A stretch of DNA of 64,000 nucleotides from Streptomyces sp. NBC_00102 (GCF_026343115.1 NZ_JAPEMC010000002.1:372001-436000), one strand, 5' to 3'. Numbered from the stretch's first letter, positions 28,187 through 36,559 are shown. Numbers and translations are program-made. Notes: a model not told the origin generated them from the letters alone.

Positions 28187-28704
28187 GCGCGCGGGCGAAG
28201 AACCTCACCGGCTGGGCGGTCCTCCTCGCCGCCGTACTCGTCTGCGCACTGGGCGGCTGGTCCTACGCGGCGGCCCGGGGCGACGACTCCCTCGCGTACG
28301 CCAAAAGCAGGGACGCCGCGCTCGCCGACGGCCGCAGCGGGGTGGCCCGGCTGAACAGCATGGACGGCACCGACGCCGCGCGCATCGACGCCGGGCTCGA
28401 CGGCTGGCTGCGGGTCACCTCAGGGCCGCTCCACGACCAGCTGAAGAGCACCCGTACCAAGGACGCCGACGCGTTCCGGTCGGCCGGCACCAGCGCCAAG
28501 GGCACGGTGACGGACGCGGCGCTCACCGCCCTCGACGAACGCGGCGGGACGGCCGAGCTGATCGCCACCGTGGACGTGAAGGTCACCCCGCGCACCGGAG
28601 CGGCCGGAACCGAACGCAAACGGTTCGAGGCCGCCCTGGAGCGTACGGGCGACGGCTGGAAGGTCAAGGCACTCACCGCGATCCCGGTCGGAGCGGCCAC
28701 ATGA
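28183..28704 (+). CDS. Mce-associated membrane protein 1
   Basis: A 173-residue protein, GTG 28183 overlapping mceF. A membrane helix (GWAVLLAAVLVCALGGWSYA) is followed by a ~140-residue extracytoplasmic domain with the pattern of actinobacterial Mce-associated (Mas) proteins: short helices (DAARIDAGLDGWLRVTSG) then beta strands (GGTAELIATVDVKVTP, RFEAALERTGDGWKVKAL), NTF2/VirB8-like in outline. Such proteins stabilise Mce complexes in mycobacteria. It overlaps the next gene by 4 bp. Its sequence and layout resemble Mas 3 at 29453. Confidence 0.85.
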   Translation: MSARAKNLTGWAVLLAAVLVCALGGWSYAAARGDDSLAYAKSRDAALADGRSGVARLNSMDGTDAARIDAGLDGWLRVTSGPLHDQLKSTRTKDADAFRSAGTSAKGTVTDAALTALDERGGTAELIATVDVKVTPRTGAAGTERKRFEAALERTGDGWKVKALTAIPVGAAT

Positions 28705-29396
28705 GCGTGACCCGAGCGAGCGCGGCACACGCGCACGACAGCGGAGAGGCGGCGGTGGTGAGCACAACCGGCCAGGACGTGGAGGAACGGGAGGAGCGTT
28801 CCGCGGAGGAGGTCACACCCGAGGCGGAGGAGGTCGTCCCCGAGGCAGAGGAGATCACCCCCGAGGAGGAAGCGCCCTCGGGCGGCACCGGTCGCTTCGC
28901 CCGGTGGCGCCGCGTCCTGGCCGGCGCGCTGGCCGTCCTGTTGGTCGCCGCCGGGGCAGCCCTCTTCGTACGCGGGCAGCAGATCCGGGACACCCCCGCC
29001 AACGCGAACCGGGCGCTCACCGACACGGCCGGGACCGACCGGGTCACCGCCGACGTCAGCAGCGCCCTCACCACGGTCTTCTCGTACGCGCCGGGCACCA
29101 CCGCCGCGACGAAGACCGCAGCCCAGCGCCTGCTGGCGGGAGCCGCACTCAAGCAGTACGCGGCGCTCTTCGGGCAGGTCGAGAAGCAGGCGGCCGACCA
29201 GAAGTTGACGCTCACCACCCACGTCGTGCGAGTCGGCGTCGTCCGGCTCACCGGCGACAGCGCCCACCTGCTGGTCTTCATGGACCAGGTGTACGAGCGC
29301 GAGGGCAAGGCCGCTACCTCGGCCCCCGCCCAGCTTTCCGTCACCGCCCACCAGCGGGACGACGTCTGGCAGATCGTCGACATCACCTCCAGGTGA
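28701..29396 (+). CDS. Mce-associated membrane protein 2
   Basis: A 231-residue protein. The first ~70 residues are cytoplasmic and very acidic (EEVTPEAEEVVPEAEEITPE), a Glu/Pro repeat not seen in Mas 1. A membrane helix (VLAGALAVLLVAAGAALFV) and a ~135-residue outer domain follow, with NRALTDTAGTDRVTADVSSAL and the closing HQRDDVWQIVDITSR. Its layout pairs with Mas 4 at 30042 (long acidic N-terminus, TM, then NAALTDIARTSEVKGQI-type sequence), so the four Mas proteins are two alternating subtypes. Confidence 0.85.
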   Translation: MSVTRASAAHAHDSGEAAVVSTTGQDVEEREERSAEEVTPEAEEVVPEAEEITPEEEAPSGGTGRFARWRRVLAGALAVLLVAAGAALFVRGQQIRDTPANANRALTDTAGTDRVTADVSSALTTVFSYAPGTTAATKTAAQRLLAGAALKQYAALFGQVEKQAADQKLTLTTHVVRVGVVRLTGDSAHLLVFMDQVYEREGKAATSAPAQLSVTAHQRDDVWQIVDITSR

Positions 29397-29452
29397 CGAG
29401 GCACAGCGACACGGTGCCGGCCCGCACGGGGGCCGGCAGGGGAGAGGCAGCG

Positions 29453-29995
29453 ATGGCACAGGCGGGCAGAACGACACCTTCGCGGGCGAATCCGCTGGTG
29501 ATGGCGGCGAGTGCGCTGGCACTCGTGGCGGCGGTCGCGGCGGGCTGGGGCGGGTGGTCCTGGTACACGGCGGCGCACGACGACTCGGCTTCGTACGCAC
29601 AGGCCCGCGACGACGCCCTCGCGGCGGGCGAGCAGGCCGTCCAGAACATGAACACGCTCGACCACGCCCGGCTCCAGGAGGGACTGGACAGCTGGGAGGA
29701 CTCCACGACGGGAGATCTCCACCAGCAACTCGTCGAAGGGCGCGACGCGTTCGTGAAGCAGATCGATGCGGCGAAGACGACGAGCACCGCCCAGGTGCTC
29801 TCCGTCGCCGTCACGGAACTGGACGAACGGGCCGGCAAGGCGAGCCTGATGGTGGCCCTGCGCGTCACCGTCAAGGCACCCGAGGGCGACCCGGCGGTGA
29901 AGGAGAGCCGGATGCTGGGCCAGCTCACCCGGACCTCCCAGGGGTGGAAACTCAGCGCCCTCGGCCAGGCGCCCGTCGGCAACACCGCCGGCTGA
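29453..29995 (+). CDS. Mce-associated membrane protein 3
   Basis: A 180-residue protein, ATG 29453 with GGAGAG upstream; the frame extends further up but as a shadow of the Mas 2 gene. Membrane helix VMAASALALVAAVAAGWGGW, then SWYTAAHDDSASYAQARDD, closely parallel to Mas 1, and the same ending style (RTSQGWKLSALGQAPVG). A 56-bp gap precedes it. Subtype 1 of the Mas pair. Confidence 0.85.
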   Translation: MAQAGRTTPSRANPLVMAASALALVAAVAAGWGGWSWYTAAHDDSASYAQARDDALAAGEQAVQNMNTLDHARLQEGLDSWEDSTTGDLHQQLVEGRDAFVKQIDAAKTTSTAQVLSVAVTELDERAGKASLMVALRVTVKAPEGDPAVKESRMLGQLTRTSQGWKLSALGQAPVGNTAG

Positions 29996-30041
29996 CCCGC
30001 CGCTTCCGCCACTCCGCCCCATCCCGAGAGGAACCCCGGAC

Positions 30042-30782
30042 ATGTCGACGACCCGTCACCTCGTCAACCGGCAGCGCAGGCTGGCCACCGTCGCCGCCGA
30101 CCGCACCACGGCGGCCCACGAGGCCTCCCCGACCGCCGACGAGGCGGACGTCTCCGCTCCCGGCGGCGGGGACGGTGGCGACCCTCCGGGCGATGACCCA
30201 GAGTCGTCCGAAGCCCCGGAACCCGCAGAAGCCGAGCAGGCCGCACCCCCGCGACGCCGGATTCCCCGTCTCCGTATCAGCCTCCCCGCCCTGCTGTGCG
30301 TACTCACGGTCCTGCTCGGCGTCTTCGCCGCCTGGGCGTTCACCTCCGCCGCCACCCTGCGGGACGACCCGAGCCGTCGGAACGCGGCGCTCACCGACAT
30401 CGCCCGCACCAGCGAGGTCAAGGGACAGATCACCGAGGCGGTCGGCGCCGTCTTCAGCTACGACTACGCCTCCACCGAGAAGTCCGACCGCGCCGCGAAG
30501 ACGTACCTGACCGGCAAGGCGGTGCAGCAGCACCAGGACATGCTCGCCGAGGTACGGGAACAGGCGCCGAAGCAGAAGCTCGTCCTCACCACGACCGTCA
30601 CCGAGAGCGCGGTCGAACAGCTCGACGGCGACCGGGCGAGACTCCTCGTCTTCGCCGACCAGAGCAACACCCGTACCGGCGCCAAGGAGGAGACGACCTA
30701 CGCGGCGGCCATGTTCGCCGTGGACGCGGTCCGCAAGGACGGCCGCTGGCTGATCGCGACCATCGACACCTTCACCCAGTGA
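30042..30782 (+). CDS. Mce-associated membrane protein 4
   Basis: A 246-residue protein, ATG 30042 with GAGAGGA upstream. N-terminal ~85 residues are Pro/Glu/Asp-rich and cytoplasmic, followed by a basic patch (RRRIPRLRIS), a membrane helix (LLCVLTVLLGVFAAWAF) and the outer domain with NAALTDIARTSEVKGQITE and the ending KDGRWLIATIDTFTQ. Subtype 2, matching Mas 2. It lies 19 bp before the transglycosylase gene. Confidence 0.85.
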   Translation: MSTTRHLVNRQRRLATVAADRTTAAHEASPTADEADVSAPGGGDGGDPPGDDPESSEAPEPAEAEQAAPPRRRIPRLRISLPALLCVLTVLLGVFAAWAFTSAATLRDDPSRRNAALTDIARTSEVKGQITEAVGAVFSYDYASTEKSDRAAKTYLTGKAVQQHQDMLAEVREQAPKQKLVLTTTVTESAVEQLDGDRARLLVFADQSNTRTGAKEETTYAAAMFAVDAVRKDGRWLIATIDTFTQ

Positions 30783-30801
30783 CCCGGGGAGAGACGGACA
30801 G

Positions 30802-32106
30802 ATGAGGTTCAACGGTTCCATGCGGCGCGGAATCACCGGCACGGCCACGGCCGTTGCCGCAATGGCCGCGCTCACGGCCTCGCAGGCACCGGGCTTCGCG
30901 GGCGCCGCGCACCAGGACGAGGCGAAGAACGTCGCCACCGACGAGGTGGTCTGGTCGCAGGTGCCCAACGACGACTCGTACCACACCGAACTGCCGCCCC
31001 TGAAGTCACCGGCCCCGCTGACCCTGCCGACCGCGCAGAAACCGGGCGCCGACCAGCAGACTCCCGCCGTCGCCGGGGCATGGGCCCAGGCGGGCATCCC
31101 CGCTACCGTGCTCGCCGCGTACCGCAGGGCGGAGAGCACCGTCGGACGGACGGACGGCGCCTGCCGACTGCCGTGGCAACTCCTCGCCGCCATCGGCAAG
31201 GTGGAGTCCGGGCACGCCGCCGGAGGCAGGGTGGACAAGGCCGGTACGACGCTCTCGCCGATCCTGGGCCCGGTCCTGAACGGCGCCGGGTTCGCGAACA
31301 TCCCGGACACCGACAACGGCGCCTACGACGGCGACAGCACCTACGACCGGGCCGTGGGCCCGATGCAGTTCATCCCGTCCACCTGGGCCCACTGGGCCCA
31401 GGACGGCAACGGCGACGGCCGCCGCAACCCCAGCAACGTCTACGACGCGGCGCTCGCCGCCGGCCGCTACCTCTGCGCGGGGCCCCGCGACCTCTCGGTC
31501 TCCGCCGACCTCGACCGGGCGATCCTGAGCTACAACCACTCGGACACCTACCTGCGCACGGTGCTGTCCTGGCTGGCGTACTACGACAACGGCGCGCACC
31601 CCGTGCCGGACGGCCAAGGCCCCCTGCCCACCAGCCCCGGCGCGGGCGGCCCGAGCGAACCGTCCGCCCCGGTCGGCGGCCCCGGCAGCCCGGGCGGCTC
31701 CATCATCATCGGCCCCCAGCCCTCCGGCACCCCCCGCCCGTCCACCTCGCCCACCCCCACCCCGTCCGGAACCCCGGACCCGAGCACCACCCCGGACCCG
31801 AGCACCACGCCCGACCCCAGCACGACTCCGGACCCGGGTACGACTCCGGACCCGAGCACGACGCCCGACCCGGGTACGACCCCGGACCCGAGCACGACTC
31901 CGGACCCGACCACCACCCCTGACCCCACCACCACCCCCGACCCGGACCCGACGGACACGGGCACGCCCGACCCGACGGACCCGGCCACGACGGAACCCAC
32001 GTCCCCGGCCACCACCGACCCGGAGCCCACCTGCACGGACCCGGCCACCGACCCGGAAGCCACCGAAACCCCGTGCACCGACCCGGCCGCCGGCGGGGCG
32101 GAGTAG
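30802..32106 (+). CDS. Secreted lytic transglycosylase with PDPSTT-repeat tail
   Basis: A 434-residue exported protein. The signal ends near residue 34 (TAVAAMAALTASQAPGFAG). Residues ~100-260 are a lytic murein transglycosylase domain (SLT/MltB-like): PWQLLAAIGKVESGH carries the catalytic Glu, then AVGPMQFIPSTWAHWA, GDGRRNPSNVYDAALAAGRYLC and ILSYNHSDTYLRTVLSWLAYY. The last ~150 residues are Pro/Gly/Ser spacer followed by hexapeptide repeats of PDPSTT/PDPGTT type (nt ~31777-31950), probably wall-spanning. As the last gene of the mce run it may open peptidoglycan for assembly of the envelope-spanning importer; this is inference. Confidence 0.88.
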   Translation: MRFNGSMRRGITGTATAVAAMAALTASQAPGFAGAAHQDEAKNVATDEVVWSQVPNDDSYHTELPPLKSPAPLTLPTAQKPGADQQTPAVAGAWAQAGIPATVLAAYRRAESTVGRTDGACRLPWQLLAAIGKVESGHAAGGRVDKAGTTLSPILGPVLNGAGFANIPDTDNGAYDGDSTYDRAVGPMQFIPSTWAHWAQDGNGDGRRNPSNVYDAALAAGRYLCAGPRDLSVSADLDRAILSYNHSDTYLRTVLSWLAYYDNGAHPVPDGQGPLPTSPGAGGPSEPSAPVGGPGSPGGSIIIGPQPSGTPRPSTSPTPTPSGTPDPSTTPDPSTTPDPSTTPDPGTTPDPSTTPDPGTTPDPSTTPDPTTTPDPTTTPDPDPTDTGTPDPTDPATTEPTSPATTDPEPTCTDPATDPEATETPCTDPAAGGAE

Positions 32107-32144
32107 CGGGCCCGCCTCGGCGGGGTTCCTGCGCCCTTGGTGCT
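32107..32144. other. Gap between transglycosylase gene and CRISPR array
   Basis: 38 bp, no terminator of the usual strength. The array begins almost at once. Confidence 0.4.
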
Positions 32145-32418
32145 GAGGGCGTCCCCGCGTTCGCGGGGAGCACGGCATCACCCGCGCGATCACGGACGAC
32201 GAGGCGGGACCATCCCCGCACTCGCGGGGAGCACTTCAGCGAGTATCCGGCGGTTGGCGCCCAGGTGGGACCATCCCCGCACGCGCGGGGAGCACGGACG
32301 TGCTGCTCTGTCTCGCCCGAGGGCTCGGGGACCATCCCCGCAAGCGCGGGGAACACGCATCAGGCAGCCACCCACCGGGCACGAACAAAGGGACCATTCC
32401 CGCAAGCGCGAGGAGCAC
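32145..32418 (-). CRISPR. Type I-E-like CRISPR array, 5 repeats and 4 spacers, no cas genes
   Basis: Five 29-bp repeats at 32145, 32206, 32267, 32328 and 32390, on this strand starting GGGACCATCCCCGCA and ending GCGGGGAGCAC. Three spacers are exactly 32 bp; the fourth (32357-32389) is 33 bp. Length and hairpin match actinobacterial type I-E repeats, whose usual reading direction (GTGCTCCCCGC first) would be the minus strand. The repeat at 32145 has a changed outer end (GAGGGCGTCC) and would be the trailer end; the repeat at 32390 is also mutated (ATTCCC, GCGAGG), so the array may be decaying. No cas gene lies within the window. Confidence 0.93.
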
Positions 32419-32636
32419 CCTTCCTGACCTGCGGGTTCATCACGCCGGTGGGCCGAAGTTGACCAACTTCGCCGACTCCGACATACCGCCCATTCACCCA
32501 CTCACGTCCGGGCTGCGTTTGCGAGCCCCCGCATCCACCACCGCATTCTCCCCCGAACGCAGTCGTCCGTCAGCGAGTTCAAAACCCGAGGTGGGGTCCC
32601 CGGCTTCCCCACCGAAGCGCACGGCTGCCCCGCCGT
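32419..32636. other. Possible leader side of the CRISPR array
   Basis: If the array is read from the minus strand, the leader would lie here. No gene seen; a short inverted repeat GAAGTTGACCAACTTC is centred near 32463. The region is less GC-rich than its neighbours. Confidence 0.35.
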
Positions 32637-33437
32637 TCATGTCGACAGGGCGCGTCGGTCGCCGGCACCGAAATGGCGTCGGGTTTCCTCGTCGGCAGGC
32701 AGGAAGGTCTCCAGGTGCAGTCCCTCCAGGGCCGCATCGGTGGCCGTACTGAGCGTGGCCGAGGTGCTGAAGAACCGGAGCGGGGTCCCCTCCACGTCGA
32801 TCGCGAGCGTGACCACCGGCCCGGTGGGTGGGGTGGGGGCGCCGGTACCGTCGAGGTAGTCGGCGATCTCCGCCGCGAGCGCCTGGTGGTGTCGGTCGTG
32901 GGTGCGTTCGGCTCGGTGTCTCACCTGCCGGAGCAGATGGCCGTCCCACTCCTGAAAATTTCCGATCCGGCCGGCCAGCCCGTCCGGATGCAGGCAGACC
33001 CGGACCACGTTTACCGGGGGCTCCAGCAGTTCGGGCGCGCACCCGGTCAGCAGGCGACCAACTGCGGCGTTGGCGTCGACGATGTCCCAGTGGTCGTCCA
33101 AGAGCAGTGCGGGGTACGGCGCATGCGCGTCGAGCAGCTGACGCAGCCCGTCCATCACCACCTCGATCGACACGTCGTCCCAGGGGAGATCCCGGTAGCG
33201 CGGCGCGTAACCGGCCGCCAGCAGGATGCGGTTGCGGTCCCGCAGCGGCACATCCAGGCTCTCGGAGAGATGCGCGATCATCTCCGGTGTCGGGTGTGCG
33301 CGGCCGGTCTCCACCCGGCTGAGGTGCCGCGTGGAGACGCGCGACTGGTTGGACAACTCCTGCTGACTGAAACGGCGTCGCTCGCGCCACATCCGCAACA
33401 GCGCTCCGGGCGGCGGTTCTTCGGTGGCGATCCTCAT
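32637..33437 (-). CDS. XRE-family regulator with MmyB-like C-terminal domain
   Basis: A 266-residue protein starting MRIATEEPPPGALLRMWRE at ATG 33437. Residues ~12-70 are a lambda-repressor-like helix-turn-helix (FSQQELSNQSRVSTRHLSRVE). Residues ~95-255 resemble the MmyB ligand-binding domain (YPALLLDDHWDIVDANAAVG, and VVTLAIDVEGTPLRFFSTSATL), which binds small hydrophobic molecules in relatives. The longer frame upstream runs antisense to the DUF1330 gene and is rejected. It is divergent from the NTF2-like gene at 33580; the perfect palindrome at 33470-33490 is its likely operator. Confidence 0.9.
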   Translation of the reverse strand: MRIATEEPPPGALLRMWRERRRFSQQELSNQSRVSTRHLSRVETGRAHPTPEMIAHLSESLDVPLRDRNRILLAAGYAPRYRDLPWDDVSIEVVMDGLRQLLDAHAPYPALLLDDHWDIVDANAAVGRLLTGCAPELLEPPVNVVRVCLHPDGLAGRIGNFQEWDGHLLRQVRHRAERTHDRHHQALAAEIADYLDGTGAPTPPTGPVVTLAIDVEGTPLRFFSTSATLSTATDAALEGLHLETFLPADEETRRHFGAGDRRALST

Positions 33438-33469
33438 GCCGGTGAGTTTAGGAGGCGGCGTCCGAAGCG

Positions 33470-33490
33470 CCATGACCTCCGAGGTCATGG
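33470..33490. promoter_or_regulatory. 21-bp perfect palindrome, XRE operator candidate
   Basis: CCATGACCTC-C-GAGGTCATGG: 10-bp perfect arms around one base, 33 bp upstream of the XRE start and 90 bp upstream of the divergent NTF2-like gene. Confidence 0.7.
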
Positions 33491-33579
33491 ATCGACCGAC
33501 CCGCCCCGGGCCAGGATTCCGGGCATCGGCCGAACCGGACGGAGACGGTCGGCTGAACCGGACGAACGGAGAGAAGGAC

Positions 33580-33939
33580 ATGGCAGTCACGACGGACGTG
33601 GTCCAGCAGTACCTGGCCACCTGGAACGCGAGCGGGGAGGAGAGGGCGAAGCTGCTCTCCGCGTACTGGTCGCCCGAGGTGACGTACACCGACCCGTTGG
33701 CCGAGACCGCCGGCCACGAGGGGATCGCGGCGATCGTGGACGGGGCCCGGGAGCAGTTTCCCGGCCTGGTGTTCACCCAGGTGGGCGAGGTCGACGCCCA
33801 CCACCGGCAGGTGCGGTTCCGCTGGGGCCTCGGACTGCCGGGAGCCGAGCCGCTGGTGATCGGGTTCGACGTCCTGGTGTGGGACGAGTCCGGACGCATC
33901 CAGGACGTGCGCGGTTTCCTGGACAAGGTGCCGGCGTGA
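33580..33939 (+). CDS. SnoaL/NTF2-like protein
   Basis: A 119-residue cone-shaped NTF2-like fold: VVQQYLATWNASGEERAKLL, then SPEVTYTDPLAETAGHEGI and the strand pair VRFRWGLGLPG/IGFDVLVWDESGRI. Relatives are polyketide cyclases or dehydratase-like and ligand-binding proteins; no conserved catalytic pair can be assigned here. The start ATG 33580 follows AGAAGGA; longer in-frame starts would include the operator. It overlaps the DUF1330 gene by 4 bp and is probably regulated by the divergent XRE protein. Confidence 0.82.
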   Translation: MAVTTDVVQQYLATWNASGEERAKLLSAYWSPEVTYTDPLAETAGHEGIAAIVDGAREQFPGLVFTQVGEVDAHHRQVRFRWGLGLPGAEPLVIGFDVLVWDESGRIQDVRGFLDKVPA

Positions 33940-34310
33940 CCACGGCGCCGCGCGGTTACGTGATCGGTTACCTGAGAGACGTCGAACTCGGCCCGGACAT
34001 AGCGGAGTACATCGCCCGCATCGAGTCCACGATGGCCCCGTACGGTGGCCGCTTCCTGGTCCACGGTGGGCGGATCGTCCCGCACGAGCGGGAGTGGGAC
34101 GGCGACATCGTCGTGCTGGAGTTCCCCGAACCGGACGCCGCGCGGGAGTGGTACGAGTCGCCCGGGTACCAGGCGATCCTGCCGCTCCGCACCGAGCACG
34201 CGACCTCCATGGTCGCGCTGGTCGAGGGCGTACCGGACGGCTACCGTGCCGCCGACAAGATCCGGCAGTTGTTCCCGCACGACAAGGCTCCTTCCTCTGG
34301 TAAAAGTTGA
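33936..34310 (+). CDS. DUF1330 (dimeric alpha-beta barrel) protein
   Basis: A 124-residue protein, GTG 33936 overlapping the previous stop. YVIGYLRDVELGPDIAEYIARIESTMAPYGGRFLVHGG and VVLEFPEPDAAREWYESPGYQAILPLR are the strand-helix landmarks of DUF1330, a ferredoxin-like dimer fold (segments quoted separately in the sequence order given). The family often accompanies small-molecule enzymes, but its role is unclear. It forms a two-gene operon with the SnoaL-like gene. Confidence 0.85.
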   Translation: MTTAPRGYVIGYLRDVELGPDIAEYIARIESTMAPYGGRFLVHGGRIVPHEREWDGDIVVLEFPEPDAAREWYESPGYQAILPLRTEHATSMVALVEGVPDGYRAADKIRQLFPHDKAPSSGKS

Positions 34311-34365
34311 GAGAAGAGCCCGACGGGTGCAGGATCACGCCAGTCAGCCGACGGGGGCGCGGCGC

Positions 34366-35430
34366 TCAAGCCGTTCCCGACAGCACCTCCGCGAGGTCGT
34401 ACCGCACCACTTCCTCCAACTGCCCGTAGGTGCAACTCGACGGGTTGCGATCGGGGCGCCAGCGGCGGAACTGGGTGGTGTGGCGGAACCGGTCGCCCTC
34501 CATGTGGTCGTAGCGCACCTCACAGACCCGCTCCGGGCGCAGCGGTACCCACGACATGTCCTTCTTCCCCGACCAGCGGCTCGGTGCCCCCGGCAGCCGG
34601 GCGCCCTCGTGGGCCTCGGCGTTCGCCCAGGCGCCCCAGGGATGTTCCTCGGCCGGGGTCCTCAACGGCGCGAGCTCGTCCGCCAGTTCGGCCCGGCGCT
34701 TCATCGGGAAGGACGCGCAGACGCCGACGTGCTGGAGCGCGCCCCCGTCGTCGTACAGTCCCAGCAGCAGTGAACCGACGACCGGGCCGCTCTTGTGCTC
34801 CCGGTAGCCCGCCACCACGCAGTCGGCGGTCCGCTCGTGTTTGATCTTGAACATGGAGCGGGTGTCCGGCCGGTAGGGCAGGTCGAGCGGTTTGGCGACG
34901 ATCCCGTCCAGCCCCGCCCCCTCGTACTGGTCGAACCACCGTTGCGCGACCTCCCGGTCCGTGGTGGCCGGGGCGAGGTGGACCGGGGGTACCGCGCCGG
35001 CGAGCGCCGCCTCCAGCACGGTCCGCCGGTCCGCCTGCGGGGTGTCCAGCAACGACACTTCGTCCAGGGCCAGTACGTCGAAGGCGACCAGGGACGCGGG
35101 GGTCCGCTCGGCGAGCAGCCGTACCCGCGAGTCGGCCGGGTGGATGCGCTCGCTGAGCCGGTCGAAGTCGAGGCGCCCGCCGTGCGCGAGGACGATCTCC
35201 CCGTCGATCACGCAGCGCGCCGGCAACGACTCCAGGACCGCCGGGACCAGCTCGGGGAAGTAGCGGGTCAGAGGCTTTCCGGTGCGGCTGCCGATCACCA
35301 CCTCGTCCCCGTCGCGGTGCACGATCGCCCGGAAACCGTCCCACTTCGCCTCGTACTGCATGCCGGGCGGGATCCGGGGGACGGACTTGGCGAGCATCGG
35401 CTTCACAGGAGGCATCACCGGCAGGTCCAT
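34366..35430 (-). CDS. ligC: ATP-dependent DNA ligase (LigC-like)
   Basis: A 354-residue ligase that seals nicks using ATP. The nucleotidyl motif YEAKWDGFR places the adenylated Lys at residue 29; further motifs are CVIDGEIVL, LVAFDVLAL, GLDGIVAKPLDLPY and MFKIKHERTADCVVAGY, followed by an OB-fold C-terminal part (SWVPLRPERVCEVRYDHMEG). It has no polymerase or nuclease domain, so it is a stand-alone ligase as in actinobacterial LigC. Start ATG 35430 (MDLPVMPPVKPML); the upstream frame shadows the polymerase gene. It is divergent by 76 bp from a LigD-type polymerase gene, so the pair likely acts in non-homologous end joining or ribonucleotide-gap repair. No Ku gene lies in the window. Confidence 0.92.
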   Translation of the reverse strand: MDLPVMPPVKPMLAKSVPRIPPGMQYEAKWDGFRAIVHRDGDEVVIGSRTGKPLTRYFPELVPAVLESLPARCVIDGEIVLAHGGRLDFDRLSERIHPADSRVRLLAERTPASLVAFDVLALDEVSLLDTPQADRRTVLEAALAGAVPPVHLAPATTDREVAQRWFDQYEGAGLDGIVAKPLDLPYRPDTRSMFKIKHERTADCVVAGYREHKSGPVVGSLLLGLYDDGGALQHVGVCASFPMKRRAELADELAPLRTPAEEHPWGAWANAEAHEGARLPGAPSRWSGKKDMSWVPLRPERVCEVRYDHMEGDRFRHTTQFRRWRPDRNPSSCTYGQLEEVVRYDLAEVLSGTA

Positions 35431-35506
35431 GTTCCGATTCTGCGCGCAGCCCCGCGGCTCGTCCTTCGATATGCGGCATTTGCGCACCCGGCCTACGGTG
35501 GCCGAC

Positions 35507-36559
35507 ATGGGAGCTGCGGTGGAACTCGACGTGGACGGACGGGCGGTGCGGCTGTCCAACCCCGACAAGGTGTACTTCCCGGAGAAGGGCTACACCAAGA
35601 GGGACGTGGCGGAGTACTTCCTCACCGTGGGCGACGGCATCTCCCGTGCGCTGAGCGACCGGCCCACCACCCTCCAGCGCTTCGTGGACGGGGTGGAGGG
35701 CGAGTTCTTCTACCAGAAGCGGGCGCCGAAGAACCTGCCCGACTGGATTCCCACCACCCGCATCTCCTTCCCCAGCGGCCGGCACGCCGACGAGATCTGC
35801 CCCGCCGGACTCGCGGCGGTGCTCTGGGCCGTCAACCTCGGCACGCTCACCTTTCACCCGTGGCCGGTACGGAGCACCGACACCGACCACCCGGACGAAC
35901 TGCGCATCGACCTCGACCCGCAGCCCGGCACGGACTACGCCGACGCCGTCGAGGCCGCCCACGAGCTCCGCTCGGTCCTGGAGGACCACGGGCTGCGCGG
36001 CTGGCCCAAGACCTCCGGTGGGCGCGGCATGCACGTATTCGTCCCGTTGGTCCCGGAGTGGACCTTCACCGAGGTGCGGCGGGCCGCCATCGCGGTGGGG
36101 CGCGAGCTGGAGCGGCGGATGCCCGACCGGGTCACCACCGCCTGGTGGAAGGAGGAGCGCGGCGAGCGCATCTTCGTCGACTACAACCAGACCGCCCGCG
36201 ACCGGACGATCGCCTCCGCCTACTCCGTACGCCCCTTCCCGTACGCACCCGTCTCCGCCCCACTGCGCTGGGAGGAGATCGACGACGCCGAGCCCCGGGA
36301 CTTCGACATCAGAACCATGCCCCAGCGGTACGCGAAGGTGGGCGACGTCCACGCCGAGATGGACCAGCACGCCTTCCGCCTCGACCTCCTGCTGGAACTC
36401 GCCGCGCGCGACGAGCGGGAACACGGCCACGGTGACCTGCCCTATCCGCCGGAGTACCCGAAGATGCCCGGCGAGCCCAAGCGAGTGCAGCCCAGCCGCG
36501 CCCGGCACGAGGACGAGCAGGCCGGAGAACCGGAGGACCGACCGGAGCCCGGCGAGTGA
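35507..36559 (+). CDS. LigD-type primase-polymerase (stand-alone PolDom)
   Basis: A 350-residue archaeo-eukaryotic-primase-fold polymerase of the LigD branch. LSNPDKVYFPEKGYTK opens the domain; DELRIDLDPQPGT carries the catalytic Asp pair, SGGRGMHVFVPL is the nucleotide-binding SGxGxH-like motif, and RIFVDYNQTARDRTIASAYS supplies a third conserved Asp region. Such enzymes fill gaps with ribo- or deoxyribonucleotides during end joining. ATG 35507 fits the divergent promoter with ligC. Its stop overlaps the next gene's GTG start, so that membrane protein is co-transcribed. Confidence 0.92.
   Translation: MGAAVELDVDGRAVRLSNPDKVYFPEKGYTKRDVAEYFLTVGDGISRALSDRPTTLQRFVDGVEGEFFYQKRAPKNLPDWIPTTRISFPSGRHADEICPAGLAAVLWAVNLGTLTFHPWPVRSTDTDHPDELRIDLDPQPGTDYADAVEAAHELRSVLEDHGLRGWPKTSGGRGMHVFVPLVPEWTFTEVRRAAIAVGRELERRMPDRVTTAWWKEERGERIFVDYNQTARDRTIASAYSVRPFPYAPVSAPLRWEEIDDAEPRDFDIRTMPQRYAKVGDVHAEMDQHAFRLDLLLELAARDEREHGHGDLPYPPEYPKMPGEPKRVQPSRARHEDEQAGEPEDRPEPGE

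Noticed and set aside
32137..32427. Reading frames through the CRISPR array
   Set aside because: They translate the repeats as repeating peptides; the repeat-spacer pattern explains the sequence.
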